This document shows, piece by piece, positions 33,328 to 45,790 of a stretch of 64,000 nt of DNA. The translations under genes were made by a program, and so were the position numbers. Under the pieces are notes generated by a model that saw nothing but the letters and a program-made list of their open reading frames with translations, was not told the origin of the DNA and made no database searches. Each line of letters opens with the position of its first letter. Within the stretch, counting starts at the first letter, position 1. Source of the DNA: Thalassia testudinum (taxonomy: Eukaryota > Streptophyta > Magnoliopsida > Alismatales > Hydrocharitaceae); assembly GCA_037157565.1 (NCBI GenBank), contig JAZHRO010000073.1:15816501-15880500 (forward strand), given 5' to 3'.

Positions 33328-36041
33328 TGAAATCGTCGCGGCAACCGGGTTTGAGGGTTTGTTATAACGTTGTAGTAAAGCCGGTTATTACCGACATTTC
33401 AAATATAAATTTTTTACTCGGAAAATAAAAGAGTTCCCGAGGTCGAACTCAGGGAGCAAGTCGTATTCTAGAGATATACATGTTTCTTTTACAAAATAAA
33501 GAAAGAGAGAGGGAAAGAATTTGTTGTTCTTTTCGTTTTCTCCTCGTGATGTTCTTCTTTCTTTCTTTTCTTCAGATCTCCTTCTTCTTCTTCGTTCTGC
33601 AGAGGTGACGCTCCTCTTCAGATCTCCTTCTTTTTCTTCCTTATGGCTGCAGAGCTTCTACCTTCAGCTACTAAGTCTTCCTTTCTTCTTCTTCTGCTTT
33701 GGCCGTTGCTCTTCTTTTCTTTCTTTCTTCAGCCTGCCTTCTTTCCTGCTCTGGCAGCTGACCTTCCGTCGTCTGACCCGGTGCTTCGACGACTTAACTA
33801 TGCATTTGCTACAGTGCAGCTCCTTCTTCTTCCGCGGGTCTTCTTCTTCGCCTGCACACTTCAGAGTTTCTCGTCAGAAGCAAAACCTACTCTACCCTCC
33901 CCCCCCCCGCATCTCTCTTTCTCTCTGAAACCACTCTTGGGAAAGCTCTCCCAGAGCTACCGGGTAACCGGGTTCGGATCAGGCCCGGGTCCAGGCCCAC
34001 CGGCGTGCGTGGTGGGCGAGGAGTGCAGGTCAGTCGAGTCGGGTCGGGTCGGTTCGGGTCAGGTCCGCGGGGCGTGAGTGCGGACGAGACCGGGTAACCG
34101 GGCAGGTGAAGGGGACCTCACCCCGTGTACTGAGGCAGTAAGGCTACTGCACTTTTGCATCTTATGTCGCTGCGGCTCTTCAGGCGTTTCCGAGGTGGGA
34201 CTAAACGACCCACCTCAATTGCGCGCCCGCAGCGGGGAATTCAGCAGGAGATGGCAGCGTCACGCGGAGTTTTCTTCCTCAGCTGCGAACCTGGTGTTTT
34301 GCCAAAACTCCTCGCAAGGCCTGGGAGTGAATCTGGGCTTGGCGCTGAGCGTGGCGCGCCTGTAGCTGCAGGCGGAAGCAGGTCCTCCTGCGCGTCAATG
34401 GCGGCGGAGGTCGGGTGGCCTATCCACAAGAAAACGGCCTCTCGGCCTAATCAGAGAGTGCCAGGAGCTTCGCCAGGGTGCGGCGAAGCTCGTGTGGGTG
34501 GTGGCGAGGCGCGGGGCGGCGTGCGAGGGCTGCCCTAGGTCGAACTGTGGGTTGGAGGATGGGTCTGTTCGGTGGAGTTGCAGAGGGTGATGTGGGGGAA
34601 GTGGTAGGGCGGAGATTGATCAGGGTGAGGAGGCGGAGGTCCTGCGGTGGTTGGCGAGCCGTGTGGGTCGCTGAGGTGATGGGAGCGGCTCGCCGGAGGG
34701 TGGTCGGAGACGAAGGGGGTGAAGGTGGTCAGGGTCGGTCGAGGGCTTAATTGACTAAATTGAAAGCGGGGAAAGAAAGAGGAGAAGAAGGGGAGTAGCT
34801 CTAACTTACTTGCAGGGACGAAAGGGGAGGAACAGGGCGACAGTCGTATCGACTGTCGCCGGAGAAGACGATGCTCAGGGAAAGGGGCGGCGGCGAGCAG
34901 AGAGCCGGAGAGGCGCCAGCTGGGTGCGGCGTGGCGCGGGAAGAGCAGGGGAGGAAGTCTCTGCTGCTGGTATTGCGGCAGAGCGAAGAGGTGGAGGGGG
35001 AGGAAACCGCCGGAGTTGGTGAGCGTCTGCCGGAGGAAGAAGAGAAGAAAGTTGGGGATTTTCTCCGTCAGATCCAGGCTGCCCTGGTCGGTGGAGCAGC
35101 GGGGGGTATTTATAGGGATGAAACAGGGAGGAAGGCGGAGGGAGACGACGTGTCTCCCTCGCCGGAGAATGGTCGGAAACACGAACCCATACCGTCCGTG
35201 CGTTCGCACGGCCGGTATGGTGGGCTACAATGACCAGGGGGGTGCCCCTGCGACGGCTGACGACGCAGGGCACCCCCGGTTTACTTGCTAGGTCCCCCAC
35301 CTCACCCTGCGCGGCGCCATGCTCCGCGCAAGGTCGCCGGAGCATGATGCTGGCAGGTTTTTGCAGGAGGGACCTGATTGCAAAGAACGAAGGAGAGTTA
35401 GGGGCCACAATGCGAGGGTTCAAAAGTTGAGGACCAAAGAGTAAATATATGAGGACCAAAGTGTAAAGTCGGTCAAGGAGGTTTCTTCTTAGGCTCAAGT
35501 TTTTATACATGACTAATTAGGACCTAAGGAATCTGATGGTGAATTTCATTTTCATATTAAACCTTGTTTGACCGGTCAATTTGCACAAAAACCCAAATTA
35601 AGTTATTAATTGGGCATGGTTCTCAATGTAGGTCAAAATGGGTTCTAAAGGCCAAATTGAAGGTTCTAAACCCTAGAGATTATTTTTCTATGAATTTTAG
35701 AGGGTTTATTCTATTTTTACTTTGCCTCGAACCTTGTGAATTGAAGTGGGTTGTTTTAGGGTTACAGATTTATCATTTAGTTTCTTGGAATTGCTGTAGC
35801 CCTTGCTAGATCATTTCATCCCACTTTTATTCTTATTAAGCTGCTTTGACCTATGTTTGGGCCCTGAATTACCCCGTATGCAGATTATACTGGTGAAATT
35901 GCATTTTTACCCCTTATGACTTGTTTTCTCCTTAAACTCAGAATTCTCTGAGTTAAGCCTTTCCTTGAGTTATGTAGGAGCTTTTATCCTTTGTATTGGG
36001 TCAAAATGAGCTAGTTATGGCTCATGATGAGGTTCTCATCA
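33328..36041 (-). repeat. 5' LTR of element B
   Basis: 2,714 bp, TGATGAG...TTTCA on the minus strand. It is nearly identical to 22458-25154, consistent with a young insertion. It is GC-rich in the middle, and the frames there are shared by both LTRs but have no recognisable protein content. The CCTGAGTTCGACC box is at about 33439-33452. Confidence 0.93.
35107..35115 (-). promoter_or_regulatory. TATA box of the element B 5' LTR
   Basis: Minus-strand CTATAAATA in a GC-rich setting, about 930 bases into the LTR. This is a canonical plant TATA box and the best promoter candidate for B. An identical copy lies at 24220-24228 in the 3' LTR. Confidence 0.65.
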
Positions 36042-36046
36042 TCTCT
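36042..36046. repeat. Target-site duplication TCTCT, right copy (element B)
   Basis: Exact match to 22453-22457. Confidence 0.85.
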
Positions 36047-36181
36047 CTTTTCAGCATTACCTTATGATTCCCAAATCCAACAACTTGGTGAGTTGATGTG
36101 GAAAGGTGCTCTTCTTTAAACCCTAGCCTTAGAAGTATTTTCCAAAATAAAACGTTCACTGTGTTCGTGCAAAATTGTCAT
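36047..36181 (-). pseudogene. Tat-lineage protease fragment, continuation beyond element B
   Basis: The minus-strand reading gives VLFWKILLRLGFKEEHLS and then VVGFGNHKVMLK, a Tat protease pattern. Across the B insertion it joins the frame at 22457 (PLYIFYGDKH, then GIIGHP). The catalytic Asp-Thr-Gly is not recognisable upstream, where the frame reads FCTNTVN. This short piece shows that the Tat element spans the insertion. Confidence 0.7.
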
Positions 36182-37581
36182 TGTTTAACATATATGTCAT
36201 AGTATAGGTGACAACATCACTCAAAACATTTAAATTTGTAAACTCAGAATCACAAGTGGAGTCCGAGATCATTTGCAGGGAGCAATTATGTAATTCAATT
36301 CACCAATCACAATTTAACAAGAAATATATATGCAATTAAAATCAATAAAATGCTCAGAATGATATTTCAATGAAGAATATAGTATTAATGCAAAAAGATT
36401 AGGTTAAAATGGTGATTTGAATCACCAAATTAACCCTCAATGTTAAGTCTTAATCTACTCAAATATTTCAACAGTAAACCACAATGAATAATCCACGTCA
36501 GTCAAGTACTCAAATGTTCCAACAGTAACCAGCAGAATGCCTCAGACATCAACCAAATGCTTCAGACAACTTATCAGAAGAGGTTCAACACCACAGAAGA
36601 AGCACAAGGCTTCTCTCTCTCAAGAGCCTCAAAAGAGCACAGCAGCAGCACCAATAGAGGCTCAAGGGTCTCACACAAAGCCCGTAGAGGCTAAGTGTTT
36701 AGAGAGGGAGAGGGCTCAAATAATAAGGTAGCAAAACCCACCGCCTCTCTCTCTGATTCTCATTTCTTTCTTCCCAACTCAGAACAGATCAAACCCAGGT
36801 AACCGGATTAGCCTAGGCCCGTATGGTGTGATCGCGAGCGAGGGCATGCGTATGCCCGTGCGTGAGCAGGGACCTCACCCCTGTGCGTGTTGAGGCAATG
36901 AGCCGTAGGGACCTTTTCCCTTTATGCACCTTCGCTGCCTCGTTCCCTAATGATGTGGGACTAAACCCATAAGGCTTCTTCATACACGAGCTACACGAGG
37001 TGAAGGCTCCAATTGAGGTCGAAGGAGTGCTTGGTCGCTTCAATTGATGACTTAGGAAGCTTCCTAGAGCTGGGCCACAACACTTGGGAGCATCAACGAG
37101 GAAGAACTCAGCTTGAAGGCATCGGACAGAGATGGAGAAGTTGGTGGCAGTGATGGAGCTCCGACGAACATCTGAAGAAGAAAATATGGCCTTGCAGCCC
37201 AATTAAACATGTCAAAAAGACGAGTGAGAACTTGGCGAAGGTGCTCATGGTGGCTTCATGGAGGTTGGAAGCTGGTGGACCTCTGTCGAGGTCGAAGAGG
37301 TAGTGCGACAAGGGATGTGCTCAATAGAGGGAGCGAGGGAGCAATAAGCCCAACTAGGTTGGGAATTTTGGTCAGTGAAGAACGGTGAAGGTGTAGGTGG
37401 TCATGGCATGCATTTTTGTGTGGTGTAGTGTTGGCATGAGCTCACTGGAGCCCTTGCCGGAGGCAGAGAAGATGGAGTGGGTGTGATTTGTTGGTCAATT
37501 GAAATAGGGAGAGAAAGAGATAGGAAGATTCAGGAAGGAGATAGGGAAAGAGAGAGAGAGAAACTTAGAGAGGGTGATAGT
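36182..37581 (-). repeat. 3' LTR of Athila element E, left part
   Basis: A diverged relative of the B LTR in the same orientation. Shared segments include the GGGACCTCACCCC stretch (about 36869) and the TGGGACTAAAC stretch (about 36956). It likely starts at TGTTTAACA (36182), directly against the Tat protease fragment. Interrupted at 37582 by element D; with the right part the total is about 2.6 kb, the size expected from B. Apparent ORFs here are not recognisable proteins. Confidence 0.65.
37577..37581. repeat. Target-site duplication ATAGT, left copy (element D)
   Basis: ATAGT directly precedes TGATTGCA of D's 5' LTR and is repeated at 57377-57381. Confidence 0.75.
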
Positions 37582-38546
37582 TGATTGCACAGCAAAAATA
37601 CACCAATAAATATGCCATCTTGTGTTATTTCCTAGCACTGCCATTGCATCTTAGGTAGCTATAGTTGCATTTGTAAAAAGACACATGCATGCATTTTTAA
37701 AGAGGGGAGGAGAATGCAAATAATTGGCCATTTAATTAACATCTTCTTCAAGTGCTGCCTCACAATTTCACCTTCTTCATTTGCTTTGAAATCTTCTCCC
37801 TCGCGCGGCTACAGGGCATGGGGCTTGTGCCTCTTCGACCCATTCCTCTGCTAGCAACATGGCTGGGCAGGCGATGCCGACAGCATGGCTGTGGCAGGCT
37901 CCTGCTTCTTTAAAAAATCCTGGCCATCTTCCTTGCGAGAGGGAGCCAGGAAAAAAAAAGACACACACACAGATAGTCACTTCCCTCTACCGTCAGGCCA
38001 TCTTCCTCCCTCTCCCTCTCCATATGTAGTATCTTTTCTCCCTGAAGAGACACACTGCGGGCAGGAGAAGACCCACAGTGGTTCCACAACCTCCACTGTG
38101 AGTTCCACCACCGCCTAGCTCTTTTGTGAGCAGGTGGGCGTGGTGGTTTCTCCCTCTTGATTCACTGCAGTTCTCTATTTCCGCCATTGCCAGAGCTTCA
38201 AGCTCCAGTAGCAGCAACACAGATCCACTGCTGCGCCAGCTGCTGCGCACTCCCTTTTAAGCCCTCCGCGAGCTCTTTCCACGCGTGCAGGCACCTTCCA
38301 GCGTGCCCGTGCACGCAGAACCAGCCGCAACCGGTCGCCCACTTCGCCCGGCACTGTAGCTACTGTTCACGCCTGTCAGCGTGGAACTGTAGCTACAGTG
38401 CGGTGACCGATTTATTTCTCACTTATCTGGTCATCGCGTGCTCTCTCTCCTCGCCCGCAACCTGCTCCAGCCAGTCACCAGCGTCTGCGCCTGCAGCCAC
38501 ACTCGCCTACGCCCGCATGCGCCATCGCGTCCGCACTCACCCACCA
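37582..38546 (+). repeat. 5' LTR of element D, truncated
   Basis: The first 965 bases are nearly identical to the start of D's 3' LTR (54968 on). It includes the paired palindromes ACTGTAGCTACTGT (38353-38366) and ACTGTAGCTACAGT (38386-38399). It stops abruptly near 38546 and is joined to sequence of the opposite strand from C's 3' LTR. The rest of this LTR, the primer site, gag, protease and RT of D are missing. Confidence 0.8.
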
Positions 38547-40463
38547 TATATAAAGGTATGTAAATATATATAGATAGATGTATGCATATATATATATGTA
38601 TATATGTATTTATAATTAGATATATCTGTATGTAGATATAACTATATAGATGTAGATATATATATGTATATATATATAGTAATATATGTATATAGATATA
38701 TGTAGATAGATATATATATATGTGTGTATTTATATCTATAGATTAATATGTATATATGTATGCATATATATGGATATATATGCATACATATATACATATA
38801 TATATATGTGCATAAATATATATATATGTATAAATATATAGATATATATATGTATATGTATGTATGTATATATAGATATATAAATATATATATAGATAGA
38901 TGTATGTATATATATATATATATATTTATATATTTGTAATTAGATATATATGTATGTATATATATAACTATATAGATTTAGATATATATATATAGTAATA
39001 TATGTATATAGTTATATAAATATATATATGTATATAGATATATTACTATAATTATCTATGTATATAGATAAATGTAGATAGATATATTTATATATTTGTA
39101 TATATATATATATGTAAAAATATGTGTATATATATGTATATATACTTATACTTAGTTGTATAGGTAATAATATATGCATAGATATATGTATATGTATATA
39201 TATATGTATATAAATATATATATATGTATATATTTATATATAAGTATATAGTCGTGTACAAGTGAGTGAGTGAATGTACACGTGACTATGTACACGTGTG
39301 GTGTGTGTGTGTACGTGAGGTGTGTGTCTGTGAGAGAGAGAGAGAGAGAGAGAGAGCGTCTGCTGGTTAAGTCATCTAGAAGCTTCAGCCGACGTCTGGT
39401 GGTGCACGCAGGAGTGTGCACGCGTAGGCACGCACAGGAGGGAGTGGTGTGGGGGCGCAGCGTGGCTCACTGCGTGGCGCAGGGCACTGCGCTGCGCGCT
39501 GAGGGGAACAGGGGCGAAGAAGTGGGTGCTGGGAGAGATGCGGGCGCGAGCGTATGCGGCAGCAGGCGTGCAAATAGGCTGGCGACGGTTGCGGCACGGA
39601 GAGAGAGCTCGCGGTGACCGGATAAGTGAGAAGCTTTCCGATCACCGCACTGTAGCTACAGTGTCGCGCTCTCTAGCATGAACAGTAGCTACAGTGCGCG
39701 CTCGGCGCAGGCAACCGTCTGCATCCGGTTCTACATGCACGAGCACTATGGAGCAGGCCCACGCGCTCGGAAAGAGCTGCGCCGGCTGCTTTAGGGGCAC
39801 GCGGTGGCCTGCGCGCAGGCGAGAGGCTGCTACACCGTGCTGCTGCTGCTGAGCTTCCAAGCTTGATTCTGCGGCAATGGCGGAAGTGCTTGAACGTAGA
39901 AACAGAGGGTGGAATCCACCATGCACACCTGCTCTTTGATGAGCTGGGCGGTGGTGGGACTAACAGTGGTGGTCGTGGACCACTGTGAGCTACTCCTGCC
40001 CACAGTGTCTCTCCAGTAGGAAGAGAGGCTGCGTATGGAGGGGAGAGAGGAGGAGATGGCCTGGAGGAAGGAAGGGGTGCTGTGTGTGTTGTGTGGACCA
40101 GGCTCCCCACAAGGAAGATAGCTGTGCCCTTTTTAAAGAAGATGGAGGCAAGCTCAACCATGCCCTGGGCTGTGCATGGCTGAGCATGCGGCTGGCAAGG
40201 CATGCTGTGTAGAGAGTGACGCGAAGAAGAAGCAGTCATTCCCTGTAGTCGAGCGGGGAAATTCAAAGCCAAATAAAAATAAAAAATAAAGATGGTGAAT
40301 TTGCGAGGCAGCACTTAAGGATATTCACTCTCCTCCCCTCTCAAATAGATGCATGCATGCGTTTATTTTTACAAATGCGACTATGGCTACCTAATATACA
40401 CTGGCAATGCTAGGAAATAGCACAAGATGGCACAATTGTTGGTGCATTTTTGCTGTGCAATCA
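38547..40463 (-). repeat. 3' LTR of element C, truncated
   Basis: Starts TGATTGCACAGC on the minus strand and runs to the TA-rich tract (38547-39255), matching 50037-52020 of the 5' LTR very closely. The final 820 bases or so of the LTR are missing. A stretch present in the 5' LTR near 51857-51878 is absent here. The TA-rich tract is part of the LTR. Confidence 0.85.
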
Positions 40464-40474
40464 TACCCCCATGC
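40464..40474 (-). promoter_or_regulatory. Polypurine tract of element C
   Basis: Minus-strand GGCATGGGGGTA directly precedes the LTR start TGATTGCA. Confidence 0.8.
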
Positions 40475-41762
40475 CTATCTTTTCCTAGTCCCTAGCAAAA
40501 CATTTTTGTATTGTATTTAGAAATGATCTTAAGTTGAAGATCTTTTTCAGAGGCGACATAGGTGTGTTTATTTGTTGGATATTGTGAGAACCAATTGCAG
40601 AGAAGACTACCAGTACTTTAAGTCTTATGTTACATAGACCATCTCTCAACTAACCAGGACTCTTGATATTTAAACCTTAAGTACGATTTCCAAGATCCAA
40701 GAGGTTTTTGCCGTACTCGAGAGCTTAAGAGATTATGGCTTGTGCTTAGTGAAGGATCAAGACTGACCAGATGAACATTAAGACTCAAGCCTAGGGTTTC
40801 ACGAATTTTTAAGTGCAGGTTGGTCCCAGTTTTAGCTCATGTCTTCTGATTGACCCTTAAAAAGATGACGGAAAACTCAACTCCCATTTTATGACATTTA
40901 TGGCTCAAAGAAAATAGGGTATTTGTAACTTGCCCTAAAGAACTTTTGTTGGGTGAAGACTTTACAGACATTTGCAAGATATACTGACTTATTTGCAGGT
41001 TTTTTGTTTTTGTTTTTGAAACACATGTCAGTATATCTCTTACAACATTATTTGGAGGAGCACACTTTTCTTCTGGTGGGAGAGTTCCTTTTTGGTGGAA
41101 AGAGTCTCTCCTAAACACAAGACTAAAGTCTAGGATAAAAAGTCTACCTGTGCGCACAGGTAAGGACTCCACCTTCCCTAATGAACACTAGGGTTGGATC
41201 TTATGTTCACCTGGTCTTTTTTGATATGTGTAGTGTGAACCAAGATTACTTAGGCTCTCGAGTAGAAGCAAACCAACGAATCTTGTACTGGTGTCTCAGA
41301 TACAAGAATACGTCCTTAGTTAGGAGAGATTCCGATCTATCTTGTCAATGCTCAAGTGAATTAAGCCGAGCCTGAGCGAATCAAGCTTCTGTGGCCTGGA
41401 AAGTCTTCAAAACAGTGGTTGAATATCCATAAACACTTATTATATTTTTGTTTCAGCCTTCATATCATTACTAAACACCATTTTTTTTTTTTACATATTT
41501 ATAGATAGATGGAAACTGCATGATACCATAAAATACCGAGATCCTATGGATGCCTATCCACCCCCCCATGCCAAATGATGCTATGTCCTCATATGCATGA
41601 AGGGTAGGGTAGAGGAAGGACCAAAGATCGGGTAACGAGAGCTGAGGTGCAAGGTAAACAGCAGGGTGGTAGGGTGGGTGGATGGTGGGTGGTGAAGTGA
41701 AAAGTGAAGTGAACGTGACAGTGGCAAAGTGTTGTTGGGGTGCCTCCCAACGAGCGCTGAAT
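40475..41762 (-). other. 3' non-coding region of element C
   Basis: Collinear with A and D, with no credible ORF. It holds the post-pol box at 41734-41762 and the upstream polypurine-like tract at 41558-41572. Near 41148-41165 is the hairpin ACCTGTGCGCACAGGT. Confidence 0.75.
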
Positions 41763-44700
41763 TTAACGTCCCCAGCTGGACTCAGAATGAGGCACAACAT
41801 TAGTTACCCTCCAGCAGGGTAACAGTTTCTCAACGGGGGCAGGTTCATGAGTAAGATAGGGTTTCAAACGCTGCCCATTGACCGTAAATTTATGCCCAGA
41901 TTTGGGATCTTCAATCTCAACGGTGCCATTGGGAAATGGTCTCGAGACCGGAAAAGGACCAGTCCAATTGGACTTCAATTTCCCATGAAAGAATTTAAGC
42001 CGGGCATTGTAGAGCCAAACTTGCTGAGATGGCTCAAATTCCTTCCGCCGAATATGGCTGTCGTGAAAAGCATTAGTGCATTGCTTGAAAGTTAAGGTAG
42101 AATCATAAGCTTCACGACGGAGCTCTTCTAGCTCCTGGGGTTGGAGTTTCCTTTCTCGACCACACAAGTCTGGGTTGAGGTTACATTGGCGAACCGCCCA
42201 ATAAGCGCGATGCTCCAACTCCATGGGTAAATGACAAGGCTTCCTGTAAACAATTCTATAAGGAGACATACCAAGGGGAGCCTTGAAGGTGGTCCGATAT
42301 GCCCAAAGTGCGTCAATCAGCTTGTCAAACCAATCCTTACGGTTAGGCCGAACCATTTTCTAGAGAATTTGCTTGATTTGTCGGTTCGACACCTCTGCCT
42401 AGCCGTTCGTCTAAGGACGATACGGGGATGCGATACGATGGTGAACTCCGTATTTCCTCAGAAGTGCCCGAAAAGAAGCATGGGTAAAGTGGCTTCCTCC
42501 ATCCGAGATAATGGCTCGAGGGATCCCAAAGCGCGCAAAAATGTGGTCTTTGACAAATCGAGTGGATACAATATGGTCAGCACGACACGTGGGAATAGCC
42601 TCGATCCATTTCAAAACATAATCAACAGCCACAAGAATGAATTCGAAGCCGTTGGAAGGAGGAAAGGGACCCATGAAATCAATTCCCCAAATGTCGAAGA
42701 TTTCCGCAGCTAGGATGGGTTGCAAGGGCATCATGTCACGACGTGACATTGATCCTAACGACTGGCACCTAGTACAATGTTTGGCATAATTGTGTGCATC
42801 CTGGTGAAGGGAGGGCCAAAAGAAACCGCACTGCAACACCTTGGCTACAGTTTTCCTCCCAGAGAAATGGCCTTCGCAGGCCTGATCGTGGCAGAAGGAT
42901 AGCACACTAGGGAATTCGCTGTCAGGAATACAGCGATGGATGATTTGATCAGCACCTATTCGAAAAAGAAGTGGATTATCCCAGAAATAATATTTTGCTT
43001 CTGCCATGAGATGCTCGCGCTGGTTTTTAGGCCAGCCATGTGGAAGGGATCCAGAAGCAAGGTAATTGGCAATGTCGGCATACCAAGGTCCACTTGCCAC
43101 ATTAATTGCCAATAGGTGCTCATCAGGAAAAATCTCATTAATCGGCAGAGTAAGTCCAATATGGTCAAGGTCCAGTCTAGAAAGATGATCAGCCACAACA
43201 TTCTGGGCTCCGGCCTTATCGTGGATCTCAATGTCAAATTCTTGGAGCAAAAGGTTCCAACAAATTAGTCTAGGCTTGGCATCCTTCTTATGCATGAGAT
43301 GGCGAATGGCCGCGTGATTAGTGAAAACAATAACATGTGAGCCCAGAAGGTAAGAGCGAAATTTCTCTAGCCCAAAGACAACCGCCAGTAGTTCTTTCTC
43401 AGTGGTAATATAATTATGCTGGGCCTCATCCAACGTCTTACTAGCGTAGTACACCACGAAGGGGTGTCTATCGTTTCTTTGTCCCAGGATGGCTCCGACT
43501 GCAAGGTCGGAAGCATCACACATGAGTTCAAAGTCGAGGGAACAATCAGGTGGCTGGAGATAGGGGCCTTGGTGTAGCATTACGCAGCTGCGTGAATGCT
43601 CATATGCAGTCGGAGCCCATATCGAAGGGTACGTCGGTCGATAGGAGATGAGTTAAAGGTCGAGAAATCTTTGAGAAATCTTTGATGAATTTCCTATAGA
43701 AACCAACATGTCCTAGGAAGGGGCAGATTTGTTTAACAGAGCCAGGCACAGGTAAATCAACAATTACATCAAGCTTATATCTGTCAACCTCGATACCCCT
43801 ATCGGAGATGATATGCCCGAGAACAATTCCCTCGTGTACCATAAAATGACTTTTTTCCCAAGGAAGCACGAGGTTTACATCAATACATCTCCTAAGGATA
43901 CGGGTTAGGTTGGCAAGACAGTCATCAAAAGTTGGTCCAAAGACCGAAAAGTCATCCATGAAGACCTCGAGAAAGTCACCCACCATGTCATGAAATATCG
44001 CCAGCATACATCTCTGGAAAGTTGCTGGCACGTTACAAAGTCTGAACGGCATCCTTCTAAATGCAAAGGTGTCGAAGGGGCAGGTAAAAGTGGTTTTCTC
44101 TTGGTCCCAGGGGTCAATTGCCACCTGGTTATATCCTGAGAATCCATCCAAGAAACAAAAAAATTTATCTCCCGCTAACTGCTCCAGGATTTGGTCAATG
44201 AATGGTAGCGGAAAGTGATATTTCTTAGTTGCGGCATTGAGTTTCCTATAATCTACACACACTCTCCAAGGTGTAGGAGTGCGTGTAGGGATGGATTCGC
44301 CCCTGTCATTGACACGGATGGTGAGTCCCACCTTTTGGGCACGACGTGAATCAGACTCACCTAGGGGCTATCGCTGATCAGGTAGATTATACCCGCATCC
44401 AGCCACTTAATAATTTCCTTCATAATGACCTCCCGGATGTTAGGGTTGAGACGTCACTGCATCTCGCGGCAAGGTCGAGCCACCTCCTTCGTATATATAT
44501 GGTGAGTGCAGTAGGAGGGGCTAATCCCAGTTAAGTCTGATAAGGACCATCCAATGGCTGCCTTGTGTTCTATAAGGACCTTTGTTAGTTTGCACTCTTG
44601 CTCTTTGGTCAATTTTGAACTAATGATTACGGGGAGCGTTTCATTTGGTCCTAAGAAAACATACTTAAGCGTATTAGGCAGCTCTTTCAGCTCGGGAGAG

Positions 44701-45790
44701 GATGATGAAAGATCTGGCATTCCTTGGGATGAGAGTGTCCCAAACAGATCAGAAGAAAACAAGTCTGGAGGAAGAAGTTGGCCCTCAGTTTGGCCAGGAA
44801 GAGGGGCATCTTCGATAGATGGATCCAAAAAGGGATAGCCCCAGTGAGCAGTATTTGGGCTCAAGGTCCTAGTGTGGAGTTGCAATTCCGCCTGATGTGG
44901 TAGGAAAGAAAGGGCAATCCGATCTTCAAGAGTGTGGACCGACGGTGAGTAGCCCAAATATGACTCAGACCACGAGGTATGGGAAGCAGAGAAAACCTCG
45001 TCAAAAGTCTGGTCAGGAGAAGGTACGGGAAAAGGGAGAGATGGTGTAAAGTCACAATATGTGTTGGTCAGGCAATCGTCAGTGTTTACAGGCAGTCTGC
45101 AGCAGTCAGAATAGGTCCCAATTAGTCTGATACACGCACTGACGGCCATGTCCTCGCCAGACGTGTCATCCTCAATGCAATCGTAATCAAAGTTCTTGGC
45201 TGCCTTGAAGATGCTAAGCTTGAGCTTCTCAGATCCACGGCAATCTCAATACAGCCCGACTCGCAGTCGATATGGGTGCGGGCTGTGGCCAAGAAAGGTC
45301 GACCAAGGATGATCGGACAATCAGAAAGTGAGCTAGGAACTTCCATATCTAAAACAAGAAAGTCAACAGGAAAATAGAGACTGTTGACCCTAACCACCAC
45401 ATCTTCCACCACACCCTTTGGAATTTTGACAGAACGATGGTAGGGGTGGGTTTCAGATTTCCTAAGGAAAATTTTTCGAGCATGATGGTTGGTATAAGAT
45501 TGATGGAAGATCCTAGATCAAGCAGGGCATGGTTAAAATTGCAGCCTTGGATGCTACAGGAAATAAGCGGTGTGCCCGGATCTTTCTGCTTCGGTGGTAG
45601 ATTTGATAGTATAGCACAACTCGCATGAGGCGAGAGAACCACCAGATTCTTAATTTTCTTTGACCATCGCCTGGGTGTTGTGTAGTCTTTGAAAAATCAG
45701 GCGACAATAGGTATGTGGTCGATAGCCTCGAGCAGGGGTACCTTGATTTCAACATCCCTGAATAAATTACGCAGGTTATCAAAGGCCTGC
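41763..45790 (-). pseudogene. pol: Athila pol (protease, RT, RNase H, integrase), degenerate (element C)
   Basis: Reading from 45790 down: protease with LLDLGSSINLIP, then a frame change before VEDVVVRVNSLYFP. The linker and RT start carry WSLSDLTGISPSYCTHHIY and end at a stop near 44454. RT (44331-43600) has TTFTCPFDTFAFRRMPF and VFMDDFSVFG. RNase H and integrase (43580-42411) have [55 protein letters not shown] and [12 protein letters not shown] codons near 42420, 42402 and 42362 replace glutamines around the PQTNGQAE motif and the following helix. The C-terminal module (NWTGPFPVS) ends near 41800. Confidence 0.88.

Larger units (their letters stand above)
22458..36041 (-). mobile_element. 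Complete Athila-lineage retrotransposon, element B, nearly intact
   Basis: Minus-strand element of 13.6 kb with two near-identical LTRs, a TCTCT target duplication, a tRNA-Asp primer site, a single gag-pol frame with one internal TGA, a 3' region of about 1.5 kb and a polypurine tract. It split the Tat remnant: Tat protease frames read up to both of its edges. It is the best preserved coding element in the window and the most likely to have moved recently. Confidence 0.95.

Noticed and set aside
36813..37202. 129-codon minus-strand frame in the E LTR
   Set aside because: It lies in LTR-like sequence related to B and has no recognisable protein motif.
38546..39255. Recombination between inverted LTRs through their TA-rich tracts as the cause of the head-to-head junction
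   Set aside because: On the D side the break is in GC-rich LTR sequence before D's TA tract, so TA-to-TA homology is not present at the join. Simple end-joining after a deletion fits better.
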